The notes under the pieces are model-generated. The model searched no databases. It was not told where the DNA came from and saw nothing but the letters and a program-made list of their open reading frames with translations. A DNA stretch of 64,000 bases from Usnea hakonensis (lineage: Eukaryota; Ascomycota; Lecanoromycetes; Lecanorales; Parmeliaceae): assembly GCA_013423325.1 (NCBI GenBank), contig BLJB01000130.1:213868-277867 (forward strand). The letters run 5' to 3'. A program made the position numbers and the translations under genes. Of this stretch, positions 1-9,871 are shown one piece after another (the first letter of the stretch is position 1; every line of letters starts with the position of its first letter).

Positions 1-1561
1 GGTTGTATAGGACTCCTTATTGTCGAATGTAAGTATGCTCTATGCCAACTGATACGACAAATGCTTACATCCGTCAAGTCCACCTCCCTTGAGCGCCCTG
101 GCATCAAAAACTCAGGCTCCCATGGATCCTCAGTCCTCGAATCAACCGCCCATGAAAATCATGCGTCGCGCAGGTATAGGAAAGGATGGCCAAATCATCG
201 AATCTGTTCCCAACACCGCAGATGGCTCGATCGCTCCATCTAAAGCTGGCTCAGAGACTGGCGACGATAGCCAGCGAGGTACTGGCGTAGCATCTCCGAC
301 TGACTCAAACCTTGCCAAAGAAAGACCAGCTATGACAAGAGAAGAACGGGAAGCCAGATACAATGAGAGAAGGGAACAATTATTAGGACCCAAGAGCGAA
401 AACATCGATAGCAATGAAGCCGTAAATGAGGTTTCACGATCTAGCTCTAGGAATGAAAAGAAGAAGAAAAAGCACAAGAACAACGATGATGGTTTTGAGG
501 CACGATCACTATACAGCGCTTATTATCCTTCTATGCCGTACTCTGCCTCGAGCTACGACCATACTACAGCCTTGCCGGCCTATTACAGTCCTTATACTAT
601 GCAGCAAGCGAATGTTTTGAGCCATCCCGGGTCTACAAGCGTGGCCGTGTTACAGCAAGGCTGCCAACATCCAATATCGACTCCTCAAGGGTATCCGGCG
701 ATGACGATTCAAAATCCGGTGCTGAATGGATATGATGTGCAAGCAGCCACAAGTACCCATGCTGCGAGCTACAACCAACAGACCCCATCTCAGTATTATA
801 CGTCGATGCAGCAAAGCATTGGCATAGGTCAATCGTCACCAATTCTGTCTTCGACAGCAGCGAGCAATCACGGTCAATTTCCTCAGCCACACTCGCAGCT
901 GTCCGATCAACAATGGCCTCAGAATACCTATCCTTACCCTTACCCACAACAAAGGGACCAGCAGCAGCAATATTTTCCCTCGCCAATGCAGGGCCAGAAT
1001 CCAATGACCGGTGTAGCATCGGTACCTTATCAATATGGGCAACTGCCATTGCAACCTGGTATGCAGGGCGCAAGACCGCAGCATCCGTTACCAGGCAGCT
1101 ACAAGAGCCAAGCTTTCAACCCACAAACCCGTCCTTTTGTACCCAATGGGGGCTCCGTTCCACAACAGACCGCTCAATATGGGAACAATAGCGGTCTGCA
1201 GTCCCGGAATGTCAATGGAAATCAATTCTCGCCGTACATTCAACAATCGCCTTCCTACCAACAAGGAGCTCCTATTTCAGCATCTACGCCCTACAGCTTT
1301 GGTCAGGAGCATAAAGCCTACGGAGCTCGCAAAAGCTCATCACAGTCAAATGCACAACATTCGCCAGTACAAAACTCGCTATCAAAATGGGGTACTCCAT
1401 CTCACCTGCCTCGAAAGCCACCGCCTCCAGAAGTGCCAACAATGTCTGAGGTCCAACATTCTCTTCCAATAAACAACCAATTCAACGTGAAAGGCCAGCA
1501 AATGCCCAGCTTTCAAAATGGGATCTATTCGATGCCAGGCGTTGGTTCCCAGGCTACATAG
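1..1561 (+). CDS. R3H-SUZ domain protein, 3' part (5' end outside window)
   Basis: Partial gene. The last codons of an upstream exon lie at 3..28 and read LYRTPYCR; an intron at 29..78 (GTAAGT...CAAG, 50 nt) joins them to the exon 79..1561, giving RTPYCRIPPPLSALA. That peptide followed by a KIMRR motif is how R3H-SUZ proteins run from the end of the R3H nucleic-acid-binding domain into the SUZ RNA-binding region. The SUZ core is visible as ERPAMTREEREARYNERRE, followed by a lysine run (EKKKKKHK). The remaining 350 or so residues are Gln/Pro/Tyr/Ser-rich, low complexity and probably disordered, as in this family. The family binds RNA and is linked to post-transcriptional control; the exact role here is inference. 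The first methionine of the long frame (near 122) is not the true start, because the protein continues upstream out of the window. Confidence 0.8.
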
Positions 1562-2033
1562 TCTTGACGAAGTGGGCTTTTTGAGTCGAGAATTAGTAGG
1601 GGAACTTTTAGATTTGGTTGGATCACGAATGCATGCATTGCGATCGGAGTACCTGTGCAGGGCATTGGCGGTGTAGGTCTCGGAAAAGCGTCATTGGCAT
1701 TACGATGTGTATTCGTATGTGTGAGGATGCTTCGCAGTGGGAAATCAAGATAGAAATCAATCGAGTAATAGTATCTAAATCGATCTCAATTCATTCAATT
1801 AGGTACCTAGCGAGACATCGCATCGTACCATGCATGAGGAGAAATTTGATATATTAGGTAAGCAGACTGCATTACTAAGCAGCCATGTCTTCTCTTGTGA
1901 TTTTTCCAATCGAAGCCCGATGTGCACTCCATTTATGATTGCAAGTATATCCTAACATGTGCATCATTGCAGGCTACAGTTTGAGGGTCTTGTATATGAA
2001 AACAACGAAGGACCCGTGAATGTCACTTCTTTC
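1562..2033. other. intergenic, R3H-SUZ to PPR gene
   Basis: 472 bp between two genes in the same orientation. It must hold the R3H-SUZ 3' UTR and the promoter of the PPR gene. No RNA gene, repeat or further coding frame was recognised. Confidence 0.6.
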
Positions 2034-4445
2034 ATGCTCAATCGATGCTTACTGCTTCTACGATGTCCGACCGTCATATATCCGTCACTACTACCGTGTC
2101 TGCCCTTGACTTCTCCTCAATACCAGCTGCGACGCTCAGTCGCTGATCTTGTTTCCCGCGAGAAGGTACCTGTGAGACCGTACCGTCGACGCCAAAGAGG
2201 AACCTTCATAAGAGCTCCAATTGGACCAGCAGAAACATTGGATGGGCCAAAGCACGAGCAGAAGCAAAGCTCCTTTGCTTCTCACCTCCACGTCCGGAAG
2301 CGCCGAAGGAGCAGTACTTCCCCTGTGCGCCCTCTTGCCGTGCTTTCAAGTGAACAGAGTCGAAAGACATGCGCTCAATCACGACTGCAGGTTCGTGCTG
2401 GCGAACAGCTGGTGAACTCTGTTGGCCGATGGCAGCCTTCTCCTAGAGGCCGCAGCCAAAGAAGAGCAGTAGATTTGTTTCGTCGCTTGGAGCGGATTGA
2501 AAAGCCGTCAAGACCAGTTGGGCCGCACAACACGCCTAAAATATGGCGCGACGTTTCGTTGGGTCTTTGGCCAAAGGATTCGAGCTGGAGCAGCCAGCAA
2601 TCAACGGTAGACTTGCTAGAGACAATGAACTTTGACTGGACCTCAAAGTTCCAAACTTTGAACATTCCAGAGGAAATGCAGGAATGGACAGGTCGAGCTA
2701 CCAAGCAAGTAATACGACACTATTGGGGGCTTCCTTCTAGGCGCAACCATGTCTTTAAGGGACCAATGGGGCTTTCAGGCTACGACTCTGGAGTTCTTTG
2801 GCGAAACGTGATGCTGTGGTGTCTAAAGTACCGGAGAAAGCAAGCCCTAATGCTGCTCCTCGCTACTCTTAAGGGTCACAAATACAGACCTCCCAGATAC
2901 ATGGTTGAGGACTGTCTGAAAGTCGTTGCACGCCATTTCCTCTACAAAGTCTCAAATCTAAGTCTAACGGCTATTGACGCAATCTGGCTCTTGACTTGCA
3001 GATTCATAGAAGGTGCGAGTGGTCAGGATCGACGTTTCCCAATATCTCAAGACCTTGTTTATCTTGTACTTCAACATAGCGACGATTCACGCGTGCTCTC
3101 GCTGTATGAGCGCCTTGGCTCGAATAAGGTTGTCTTACATGTCAATACTATGCTGCAGTTCTTGGACAGATTTCTTGACATGGGGAAAGTCGACCTTTCT
3201 ATGAAAGTACTAGATATCATCGTCAAAACTGGTTTTGACACTTCTATGGATCGTATTCAGATGGCTTGTGTCAAGCTCTTGCGGGCTCGTTTTGATACGC
3301 AAGAAGAATATATTGTCCGCTCGAACATATTAACGCAGATCTTAGAGATGGGGATCAGACCGAAAGTCCCCTTGTTCAATACCATTCTTCTGAATGCAGG
3401 CGAGGGTGGCGACTTTGCTAATGCGTGGCAAATGTACAATTTGGCCAAAGAAAATTCCATTATACCTGATTCGATCACGTATGGAGTGCTCTTGAAAGGT
3501 GCAATCATTAGCGGCGATTCTTCCAACCTCAACATGGTCATTTGCGAGATCCAGACGAACAAGAACGTGCTTACAGATCTCCGCCTAGTTGGCGATGTAC
3601 TCAATGCGGTATCCCTCATATCGCCTGGAGATGAGTTTGGTGCAATGCTGGATTTTTACAAGCAACACTGCGACCTTCGTCCATTCCAGGAACTTTCGAT
3701 GTGTGGAGACGAGACAAAAACGCCACCTTCTACAACATGTCATAGAGTTTGGCCCACAAGCTTCATCCTCACACAGATGATCCTTACGTACGTCAAGCTA
3801 CATCAAGGTTCCCTTGGCCTTATACACAATTACAATCTGTACTATCAGCATGTGAAAGAGAATCATCCACTGATCGCCCCGCTCGCACAAAATGATATCG
3901 TGGCAAATTCGTTTATCTTGGCATTTGGGAAAAATCCCAGCACGCTTCAACATTGCACAACCGTCATTAGGCACATGCTTGAGTTTTCCTCTCCTAATTT
4001 TCTAGCAATTGGTTCCATCCCATACGCGGCGCCGACAACGCAGACTTGGTCCATTCTGGTCGCTGCGTACTTTCGCCACCACCAAAGACGCCCCGCGGAA
4101 AAGGTTCTCGACATGATGCGCGAGCGCGGTATCCACCGTGACATAGTTACCTGGAATACACTGATCTGGGGTTATGCGAGAATGCAGGACGTGGATGCGG
4201 CTGTGGACGCAGTCGAGGGATTGAAGGCAGCCGGATTCGAAATGGATTCTTTTACAGTTGGTGCAGTCAAGGGCTTGAGACATCTAAGGACAGAAGACCG
4301 CTTGCGATGGGCGTTACGGGAGAGTATAAAGGAACGGTCTATAGTCAAGAGGATTGTTGGAGGGCTTGTACCGCCGAAAGAACAGTACGAAGCCGAGTTA
4401 GTCTTGAGCGGGAATCGACCAATAGAACCCGCGATGAGGGGCTGA
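2034..4445 (+). CDS. Pentatricopeptide-repeat (PPR) protein, probably mitochondrial
   Basis: Single-exon gene of 803 aa from ATG 2034. The open frame extends back to 1959, but the second ATG gives a typical mitochondrial presequence (MLNRCLLLLRCP, then Arg-rich and free of acidic residues), so it is preferred. Helical-repeat character is clear. One near-canonical PPR is in the C-terminal quarter (RDIVTWNTLIWGYARMQDVD, about residues 700-735) and a second around residues 460-500 (PKVPLFNTILLNAGEGGDFA, then IPDSITYGVLLKGAI). PPR proteins bind organelle RNA through helix pairs and act in its processing, stability or translation. The target cannot be predicted from what is visible. The frame is uninterrupted and the downstream neighbour is convergent. 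Confidence 0.85.
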   Translation: MLNRCLLLLRCPTVIYPSLLPCLPLTSPQYQLRRSVADLVSREKVPVRPYRRRQRGTFIRAPIGPAETLDGPKHEQKQSSFASHLHVRKRRRSSTSPVRPLAVLSSEQSRKTCAQSRLQVRAGEQLVNSVGRWQPSPRGRSQRRAVDLFRRLERIEKPSRPVGPHNTPKIWRDVSLGLWPKDSSWSSQQSTVDLLETMNFDWTSKFQTLNIPEEMQEWTGRATKQVIRHYWGLPSRRNHVFKGPMGLSGYDSGVLWRNVMLWCLKYRRKQALMLLLATLKGHKYRPPRYMVEDCLKVVARHFLYKVSNLSLTAIDAIWLLTCRFIEGASGQDRRFPISQDLVYLVLQHSDDSRVLSLYERLGSNKVVLHVNTMLQFLDRFLDMGKVDLSMKVLDIIVKTGFDTSMDRIQMACVKLLRARFDTQEEYIVRSNILTQILEMGIRPKVPLFNTILLNAGEGGDFANAWQMYNLAKENSIIPDSITYGVLLKGAIISGDSSNLNMVICEIQTNKNVLTDLRLVGDVLNAVSLISPGDEFGAMLDFYKQHCDLRPFQELSMCGDETKTPPSTTCHRVWPTSFILTQMILTYVKLHQGSLGLIHNYNLYYQHVKENHPLIAPLAQNDIVANSFILAFGKNPSTLQHCTTVIRHMLEFSSPNFLAIGSIPYAAPTTQTWSILVAAYFRHHQRRPAEKVLDMMRERGIHRDIVTWNTLIWGYARMQDVDAAVDAVEGLKAAGFEMDSFTVGAVKGLRHLRTEDRLRWALRESIKERSIVKRIVGGLVPPKEQYEAELVLSGNRPIEPAMRG

Positions 4446-5336
4446 CGAAGTAGCTGAATATCAAAGATCAGGAATAGCTAGGTACCGAGATAGAGACGCT
4501 AAGCAATAATGTTATTACATTCTGGATTATCAATAAGGAGTAAGTATATAGCTGACTTGACGCTTATATACCGCCGGCGCGGGGAAGCCTATGCGCCTAA
4601 AGATCTTGTTCAAATATTCATATCAGGTCACCTACTTTACGCATGATTGCAGTGACCGAGGGGACTGACTCACCATGTAACCTTGACTAAAGCTTTTTTC
4701 TGTAGTAAAAAGTACTCCTTGAACATCAATCGCCTGTGAGGGTGTGTTTTGCTCCAGCTTTCATTTGCCGATCATCGGATGCACGATTTGGTCAAGCACA
4801 GTGTCTGGACCCTTGATCGTAGAGCACGTCGTATCAGAAGTATAGATCGCACTGCGTGACTCATCAGGGATTCCGCACAATCATACTTTCTGAAATGGAG
4901 TCTGGTATGATGAGAGTAACCGTAGACATGATCAAGGTCAGGCAAGACGACCAATCGAATAGACGCCTATATGGTATAGCATTATGCTGCTGATACTCCT
5001 CCTTCCTCATCCCAGCGCAATGATCTGAGTAGCAGAGGACGTTGTTACCCATCGAGGAATGAAGACACCCTGTCCAAATTCCAAACATACACGGGCTAAA
5101 CCTTCCGTCGAAACGAGGGCTGACGAACAGATACCACTTGCCTATCGGTATCTTGAAGATTGCCTGGGAGGCAATTGGTCTTTCATAGCCGCTGCTCAGG
5201 TAAACGAACGTTTATCTTGCAGCCTTAGGTGCACATTGAAGCGAACGCGGTTTTATGCCTATGATTTCTTCTCTATTACTGGCGCTAGTGGTACAATATG
5301 TGCAGATACACAGTGAGCTTCTATTTAAGATTCTCC
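4446..5336. other. intergenic, 3' sides of the PPR gene and the unknown gene
   Basis: 891 bp between convergent genes. Only short open frames without recognisable protein character, and no repeats. It probably holds two 3' UTRs; nothing else was seen. Confidence 0.55.
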
Positions 5337-5986
5337 TCAAGTCCTTTCCAATTCCCCTCTGTCAGCCTCTTCTTGAGTCACCCACTCTTTTTTGTTTGTT
5401 CCTTTAGTGAAAAAGACATGGTACATTCCGTTCGGCTCCACATTAGCAAGAACCTTCAGAATTGCTCCATCCGAAAGGCGGTTGCCCATGCAGGCTTCTG
5501 CCACGGCTATTAACCGGACACAATGGCCCAAAGGGTTTCCTGCCTTATCTAGGCCTCCTATGACCAATGCCAATACTGTTCTTTGACTCAGGAACTGTCC
5601 AGCTCATGTTGATTTGGGGGAGAGGTTTTGTAAAGAGACTTACATGCCATGATGTGTTGTTTCTGCTCCACCGTCTTCTTCGGACGTTGGGAGCGAAGAG
5701 AGTCGAGAGTGTTGGACTTGTTCGTAGCTTCATCTTTGTAGAGTACTCGTTACCAGAGCACCGTTTCGGATGACGAAGGATCGCTTACTCTTCTCATCCG
5801 AGCTCGTTGGCTCGAATCCCGTCAACGGGTTTTCGACTTTGTTCCCGGGAGGAGGAACGAAAGCAACTGTAGAATTGTCCGTGACTGCCTGAGTGTCAAT
5901 GCGATGTTCTAGGTTGAAAAGGAAGACACAAATGCAAATATACGGTAAATCAGTTCCATCCCATCAACAATCGATGTGTTTGTCAT
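5337..5986 (-). CDS. Unknown protein, four-exon model
   Basis: Hand-built model, complement of 5337..5575, 5644..5733, 5789..5908 and 5944..5986, 163 aa. Introns 3 (GTAAGT) and 2 (GTAAGC) have good donors and keep one frame. Intron 1 would be only 35 nt (GTATAT...CTAG), so the first exon is doubtful and the true start may lie further upstream. The best-supported part is the last exon: ALVIGGLDKAGNPLGHCV, then a hydrophobic/alanine-rich stretch, a MYHVFFTKG strand-like segment and an acidic tail. The middle is basic and polar (RSQRPKKTVEQKQH). I do not recognise the family. It has no obvious signal peptide or enzyme motif. It lies tail-to-tail with the PPR gene and upstream of KSH1 in the opposite sense to TAF13. 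Confidence 0.5.
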
Positions 5987-6310
5987 GGTAAGTGGCTTCC
6001 AAGTCGCTAAAGTGGCTTTGGAAATCGAGTGCCGGGCAGAAACGCAGTCTCGAATCGACAGAGTGATTTGGCAATCCACAGAGGACGGAAAAGAAGATCA
6101 ATCAGTAGAGAATGAATCACGCACAGGGGTAGTTCTGCACGATAGGGAAGAGCAAATAGGTCAATAGCAGCTTTGCAATTGATGTGGGAGAGCAGCTTGA
6201 CAATGTCCGTGTTGCTAGTCTTATTTTACAGCCAAATCATCAAGGGGTATCATAAATTTAATACATGAACGTAGAAAACAACAGTCCAGCTAGCGCCCCG
6301 ATTTGCACGT
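5987..6310. other. intergenic, unknown gene 5' side to KSH1 3' side
   Basis: 324 bp. Both flanking genes are on the minus strand, so it should hold the KSH1 3' UTR and the promoter of the unknown gene. No other feature seen. Confidence 0.5.
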
Positions 6311-6717
6311 TCATGAGCTTGCCATCAAAGAAGCCTAGAACACTCGTCTCAGCAGTGATACTAGAGCTCTTCAAGTGCCTAATGCATCTGAGGAATACGT
6401 ACAGCCATCACTACGCAGCATAGACTGACATAAGGACTCAGTCGTTCTCCGACTCTGGCGCATTTCCAGAAAATACCAAATACCCTAGTGTAATTAATGG
6501 TAAACTTCTTCCCGTCCTTCCGCTACATGAACACAACGACTTACCCCTCACGGTTTCTGTCCATAATCTTAGGAAATGTTGCATGAGCATAGGTGCTCGT
6601 ACATATGACCAGTAAGAGGACCAGCAGCAACGATTGGAAGTTGAACAGCGCTGACTGCAAATAGATCAGCTACCGGCAGCTTCCAGTGACTCTTCATCTG
6701 GAGCTTCAACCCACCAT
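6311..6717 (-). CDS. KSH1: Kish protein Ksh1 (TMEM167 family), early secretory pathway
   Basis: Complement of 6311..6334, 6403..6484, 6545..6654 and 6715..6717; 72 aa, the same length as yeast Ksh1 and human TMEM167A as I recall them. The protein reads M-SALFNFQSLLLVLLLVICT, then a lumenal DRNREG loop, then GIFWKCARVGERLSPYVSL and a second hydrophobic segment. These are the family hallmarks (SALFNFQSLL; FWKCARVGER; SPYVSL). Kish proteins are small Golgi membrane proteins needed in the early secretory pathway. The first coding exon is just the ATG, directly followed by a GTGGGT donor; introns are 60, 60 and 68 nt. The last exon encodes only ASLMASS and is the least certain part. The gene is divergent from TAF13 with 132 bp between start codons. 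Confidence 0.88.
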
Positions 6718-6849
6718 ATTGTGTGTATTTCGAAAGTAGGTGCCACTGTATTGGATCTCTTTCGTGGTTCAGGTATTTGTTTGATAGAAAGTTCAAAGAT
6801 GTCCTAGGCTCTGATGATGTTTGTTTAGCCGCGGGCGTCTATACAGCCA
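6718..6849. promoter_or_regulatory. shared divergent promoter KSH1 / TAF13
   Basis: Only 132 bp separate the start codons of two divergent genes, so both promoters and 5' UTRs must lie here or overlap the genes. No canonical TATA box stands out by eye. Inferred from gene layout only. Confidence 0.5.
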
Positions 6850-7639
6850 ATGACAATGGGTCAAGCAAACAAGCGCTCCCGTCATAACCGCGAAGCCGAC
6901 AGATTGACACACAGCAAGCTAAGCAGCTCCAAGAGCTACCCTAACTCAAACGACTATCCTCACGTTTGGGATTCCCTATCGGCTAGCGTACCAAACGCTG
7001 ATCAATCCCACGCTACTCATACTTACGGCGACTCTCTTGGAGAATCTGACACTAATCACCCCAAATCTGTCAAGAAAGTTCGCTTTGCGAAGGAAAACGA
7101 CGACAATATGACCGAAGTTCGTGCTCGTGCTGCTCGCCACAAGGGACAGATGAACTTCGAGGCCGAACGTGATTACACATGCTGCTGAATTGAACACCAT
7201 CTTTTGCTAATCCTCGCCAGTGACTCAAGCTCTTTATGCCTACGGAGACGACAAAGAACCTCTACCAGAGACTGTCCGCATCCTTGACGAAATCGTTACC
7301 GACTTCATTATCGAAACTTGCTTTACCGCTGCCAAATCCGCCGAAGTCTGCGGCCGTTCCAAGCTCAAAGTCGATGACTTCAAGTTCGCTATCCGTCGAG
7401 ACCCAATGCTTTTGGGACGCGTCAACGAACTCCTTGCTATGGATAAGCATATCAACACGGCTCGTAAGGCTTTCAAGACAGACGAAGGCCGTGAGGGACT
7501 CGAACGTGGCGGTCGCAAGAAAAAAGGTGAGGGCAAGGACGGCGAGGAGAAGACCGAGGACAAGGTTGAAGACAAGGGCGTGAAAGTCGAGAAGGTGCAG
7601 GAGGAATTGGGGGACGATCTTGACGATGACATGGAGTAA
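6850..7639 (+). CDS. TAF13: Transcription initiation factor TFIID subunit 13
   Basis: Exons 6850..7168 and 7221..7639, 245 aa; the intron (52 nt) restores MNFEAELTQALYAYGD. An in-frame ATG at 6856 is an equally good start. After a polar N-terminal extension of about 100 residues comes the histone-fold domain typical of TAF13/SPT3: TQALYAYGDDKEPLPETVRI, then DFIIETCFTAAKSAEVCGR, then KLKVDDFKFAIRRDP and LGRVNELLAMDKHI. TAF13 pairs with TAF11 in TFIID and takes part in TBP handling at RNA polymerase II promoters. The tail after the fold is highly charged (Lys/Glu repeats, ending in DDLDDDME), a low-complexity extension. Divergent from KSH1. Confidence 0.93.
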
Positions 7640-7964
7640 GATTCAAGAGCATGAGGAACATGGCATCAAAACATAGCGACGGTGTTAGGTGTGTTTGGAA
7701 GATACCCATTGCAGAACATTCACGGCGTCTGGTTCGATCACGGAAGAGCGTTGCTTAAAGCGGGCATACTTCAGAATAGTGCGGATTCCGGATGCAAGTC
7801 GCAGCTTCAATTGACTTGTCAAAGCTTCTAAAGGGTGTTCCAAAACTTGACATTATCCGTGACTGGTTATGAGACTTGGCACAAAGAATTGTCCGAAACT
7901 GACGGCTCTGGTGGCTCTCTACGCACTAACTTGAATCGATTTGCTGAAGGTCGCTTTAGTCTAA
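7640..7964. other. intergenic, TAF13 3' side
   Basis: 325 bp of unremarkable sequence following TAF13 and preceding the decayed repeat array; no coding frame recognised. Confidence 0.5.
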
Positions 7965-8420
7965 CCTAGTAACCCTACTCTTACTTCAAGATATTCGAAG
8001 AAGCTTCTCGCTCACAACTCTCTCCTTTTTCTTACTTCAAGATATTCAAAGATTCCTTTCACTAGGCTCCCTACCGCTCTTTGATCCCTCGCTCATAAGT
8101 CTTTACATACGAATTTAAATCTATTTAATCGAGGGAGGTCCTATTAAGTCTATGACTAACATAGCAACCTCACTCTTCTTACTTGAAAATATTTGAAGAT
8201 TCCCTTAACCAAGTTTTTTACCGCTCTAAAATCCCCGGCCCAGAAATCTTCACCTACAAATTCAAATCGATTCACTCAATGTCCTGTTAAGTCTATAAAT
8301 ATCTTAGCAATCCCACTCTGACTTTAAGACGTTTGAAGATTCACTTAACCAAGCTCCCTACCGCGCGCTGGTCCCTCGCTCTACACCTTACTTCAACGCC
8401 CTCTCGATCGTCGGCCCAAA
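7965..8420. repeat. decayed tandem repeat, unit about 140 bp
   Basis: At least two full and two partial copies in direct orientation. Each unit begins like CTTACTTCAAGATATTCAAA (about 7980, 8030, 8178 and 8321), continues with CTCCCTACCGCTCT-like and CATACGAATTTAAAT-like segments, and ends near GTCTATGACTAACATAGCAA or GTCTATAAATATCTTAGCAA. Copies differ by many substitutions, mainly transitions, so the array is old. Located directly upstream of a BTB gene; no coding content seen. Confidence 0.75.
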
Positions 8421-8574
8421 AACCAGTCTTCAATACGAAATGCTCAAAGCCTAGATACCTTCTAAGGGTGATCATCAAGTCTCAACCTCACCTCGACCGG
8501 CGAGACCGGGAACCACGTCAAGGTTAGACAGTCTCTTGCGATTCTCTGTCCAACGTTTGGCTTGCGGTTAAGGC

Positions 8575-9407
8575 ATGACAGACAGTGAGGACACGCCTAC
8601 TTTTGTAGTCAAGCTCAAGATGGCGACCGGCACTGCTACCTCTGCATCAACAACTCCAAAGCTCAAATGCAGGAAACCCTCCCGACTCCCGTATGCTCTT
8701 TCGCTTACTTCAGCGAAGCAGATTGCATAAACGATTTACTTACTTAATCGTACAGGACTCTGTACGATGCCATCATCTACGTCAATGTTGGACCAACACA
8801 AGAGCGATTCGGGATCCACAAATCTTTGCTATCTCATCACTCATCCTATTTCAAGGCCGCCTTGGAAGGAGGCTTTGAGGAGTCCGAGACCGGAGGCATC
8901 AACTTGATTGACGAAGATCCGGACGTCTTTTGGGTTTTCAATGAATGGCTTTATTCAGGCACTGTGCCCTACCAAAACTATGCAACGCATCGTGGGGAGT
9001 GGTCGGCCCTTCTCGACCTCTACGTTTTCGCCGAGAAGAGGATCATACCGAAATTTCAAAACGCACTCATCGACGCCATGATCAATGTTTGGCTGGCAAA
9101 ATGGACCTACCCTGAAACAGAGATCCATCTGGCATGGGTGAATACTACACCCTCCTCGCCCTTACACGGCTTTTTGACAGCGTTGTATACACGCAGTGTC
9201 TCAATGGACGAATGTTTCGGCCAACAATCCGAGAAGCGCAAGTGTTTTGACGTGGACTTCGTGATGCAAGTCGCGATTGCTCTGGACAATGACAGAGACG
9301 ATGACAGAGAAGGTGACAGGCTTTGGGAAGATCGGTGCTTATGGCACATTCATGGACCAGAAGATCCTCCTTGTCGCGATGACTCTTCTCTCACAGGCTC
9401 TAAATGA
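8575..9407 (+). CDS. BTB/POZ domain protein 1
   Basis: Exons 8575..8690 and 8756..9407, 255 aa; the 65-nt intron joins KPSRLP to TLYDAIIYVNVG. The BTB/POZ fold is seen in order: YVNVGPTQERFGIHKSLL (the HKS motif), SHHSSYFKAALEGGF, and the conserved block VFNEWLYSGTVPY, then LLDLYVFAEKRIIPKFQNA. This arrangement (BTB followed by about 110 residues of helical tail) is the expanded fungal BTB family with no further recognised domain. BTB domains mediate dimerisation and can recruit Cul3; the partner is unknown. The protein ends with DDSSLTGSK. A second long frame overlaps the 3' end (9277..9480), so a frameshift or further intron there cannot be excluded. Paralogue of the convergent gene at 9872..10721. 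Confidence 0.78.
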
Positions 9408-9871
9408 CCTTGGTGCTTACGATTCGACTTTGCGCCACAAGGACGCCGCGGCTGGCTGGTCATTCTATCCGACCGAGTGATCAAGGCGAGGCGGAAAGTG
9501 TTTCGACTGCCAGGTTGGATCTTTCCTCGGCTTCTATTGATGGCTGGAAGCAGGGGCTTGAGAAAACATGTGTGCTTGTTGCTTCGAGGCTTGGATAGAT
9601 CACGGATGGTGCGTCATGACAGTTAATAGCTAAATCGGTTGACGAGCAATTTGTGGCAAGACTACACTTCACAAATCGAGAGTCTCCATTAGATCATTGT
9701 TCACTTGTAGAGAGCACAACATAGGAGATTAGTTGAATCGGTCACCCAGAGAGATTGCTGATTTGCTTGCTGTATATCCGTAACACGATCTAGCTAGCGC
9801 TCCGTTTGGGCATCACAAAAGTAGTCGGCATCAGCGGCTCATACTTTCCGAGTCTCCTCTGACATATTTGA
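9408..9871. other. intergenic between convergent BTB genes
   Basis: 464 bp, 3' ends of both BTB genes. No repeat or additional gene seen. Confidence 0.55.

Noticed and set aside
7240..7632. 130-codon antisense frame over TAF13
   Set aside because: Ser/Pro-rich mirror of the Lys/Glu-rich TAF13 tail.
9277..9480. Alternative C-terminus for BTB protein 1
   Set aside because: Would need a frameshift or an intron without clear signals; kept only as a caution in the gene entry.
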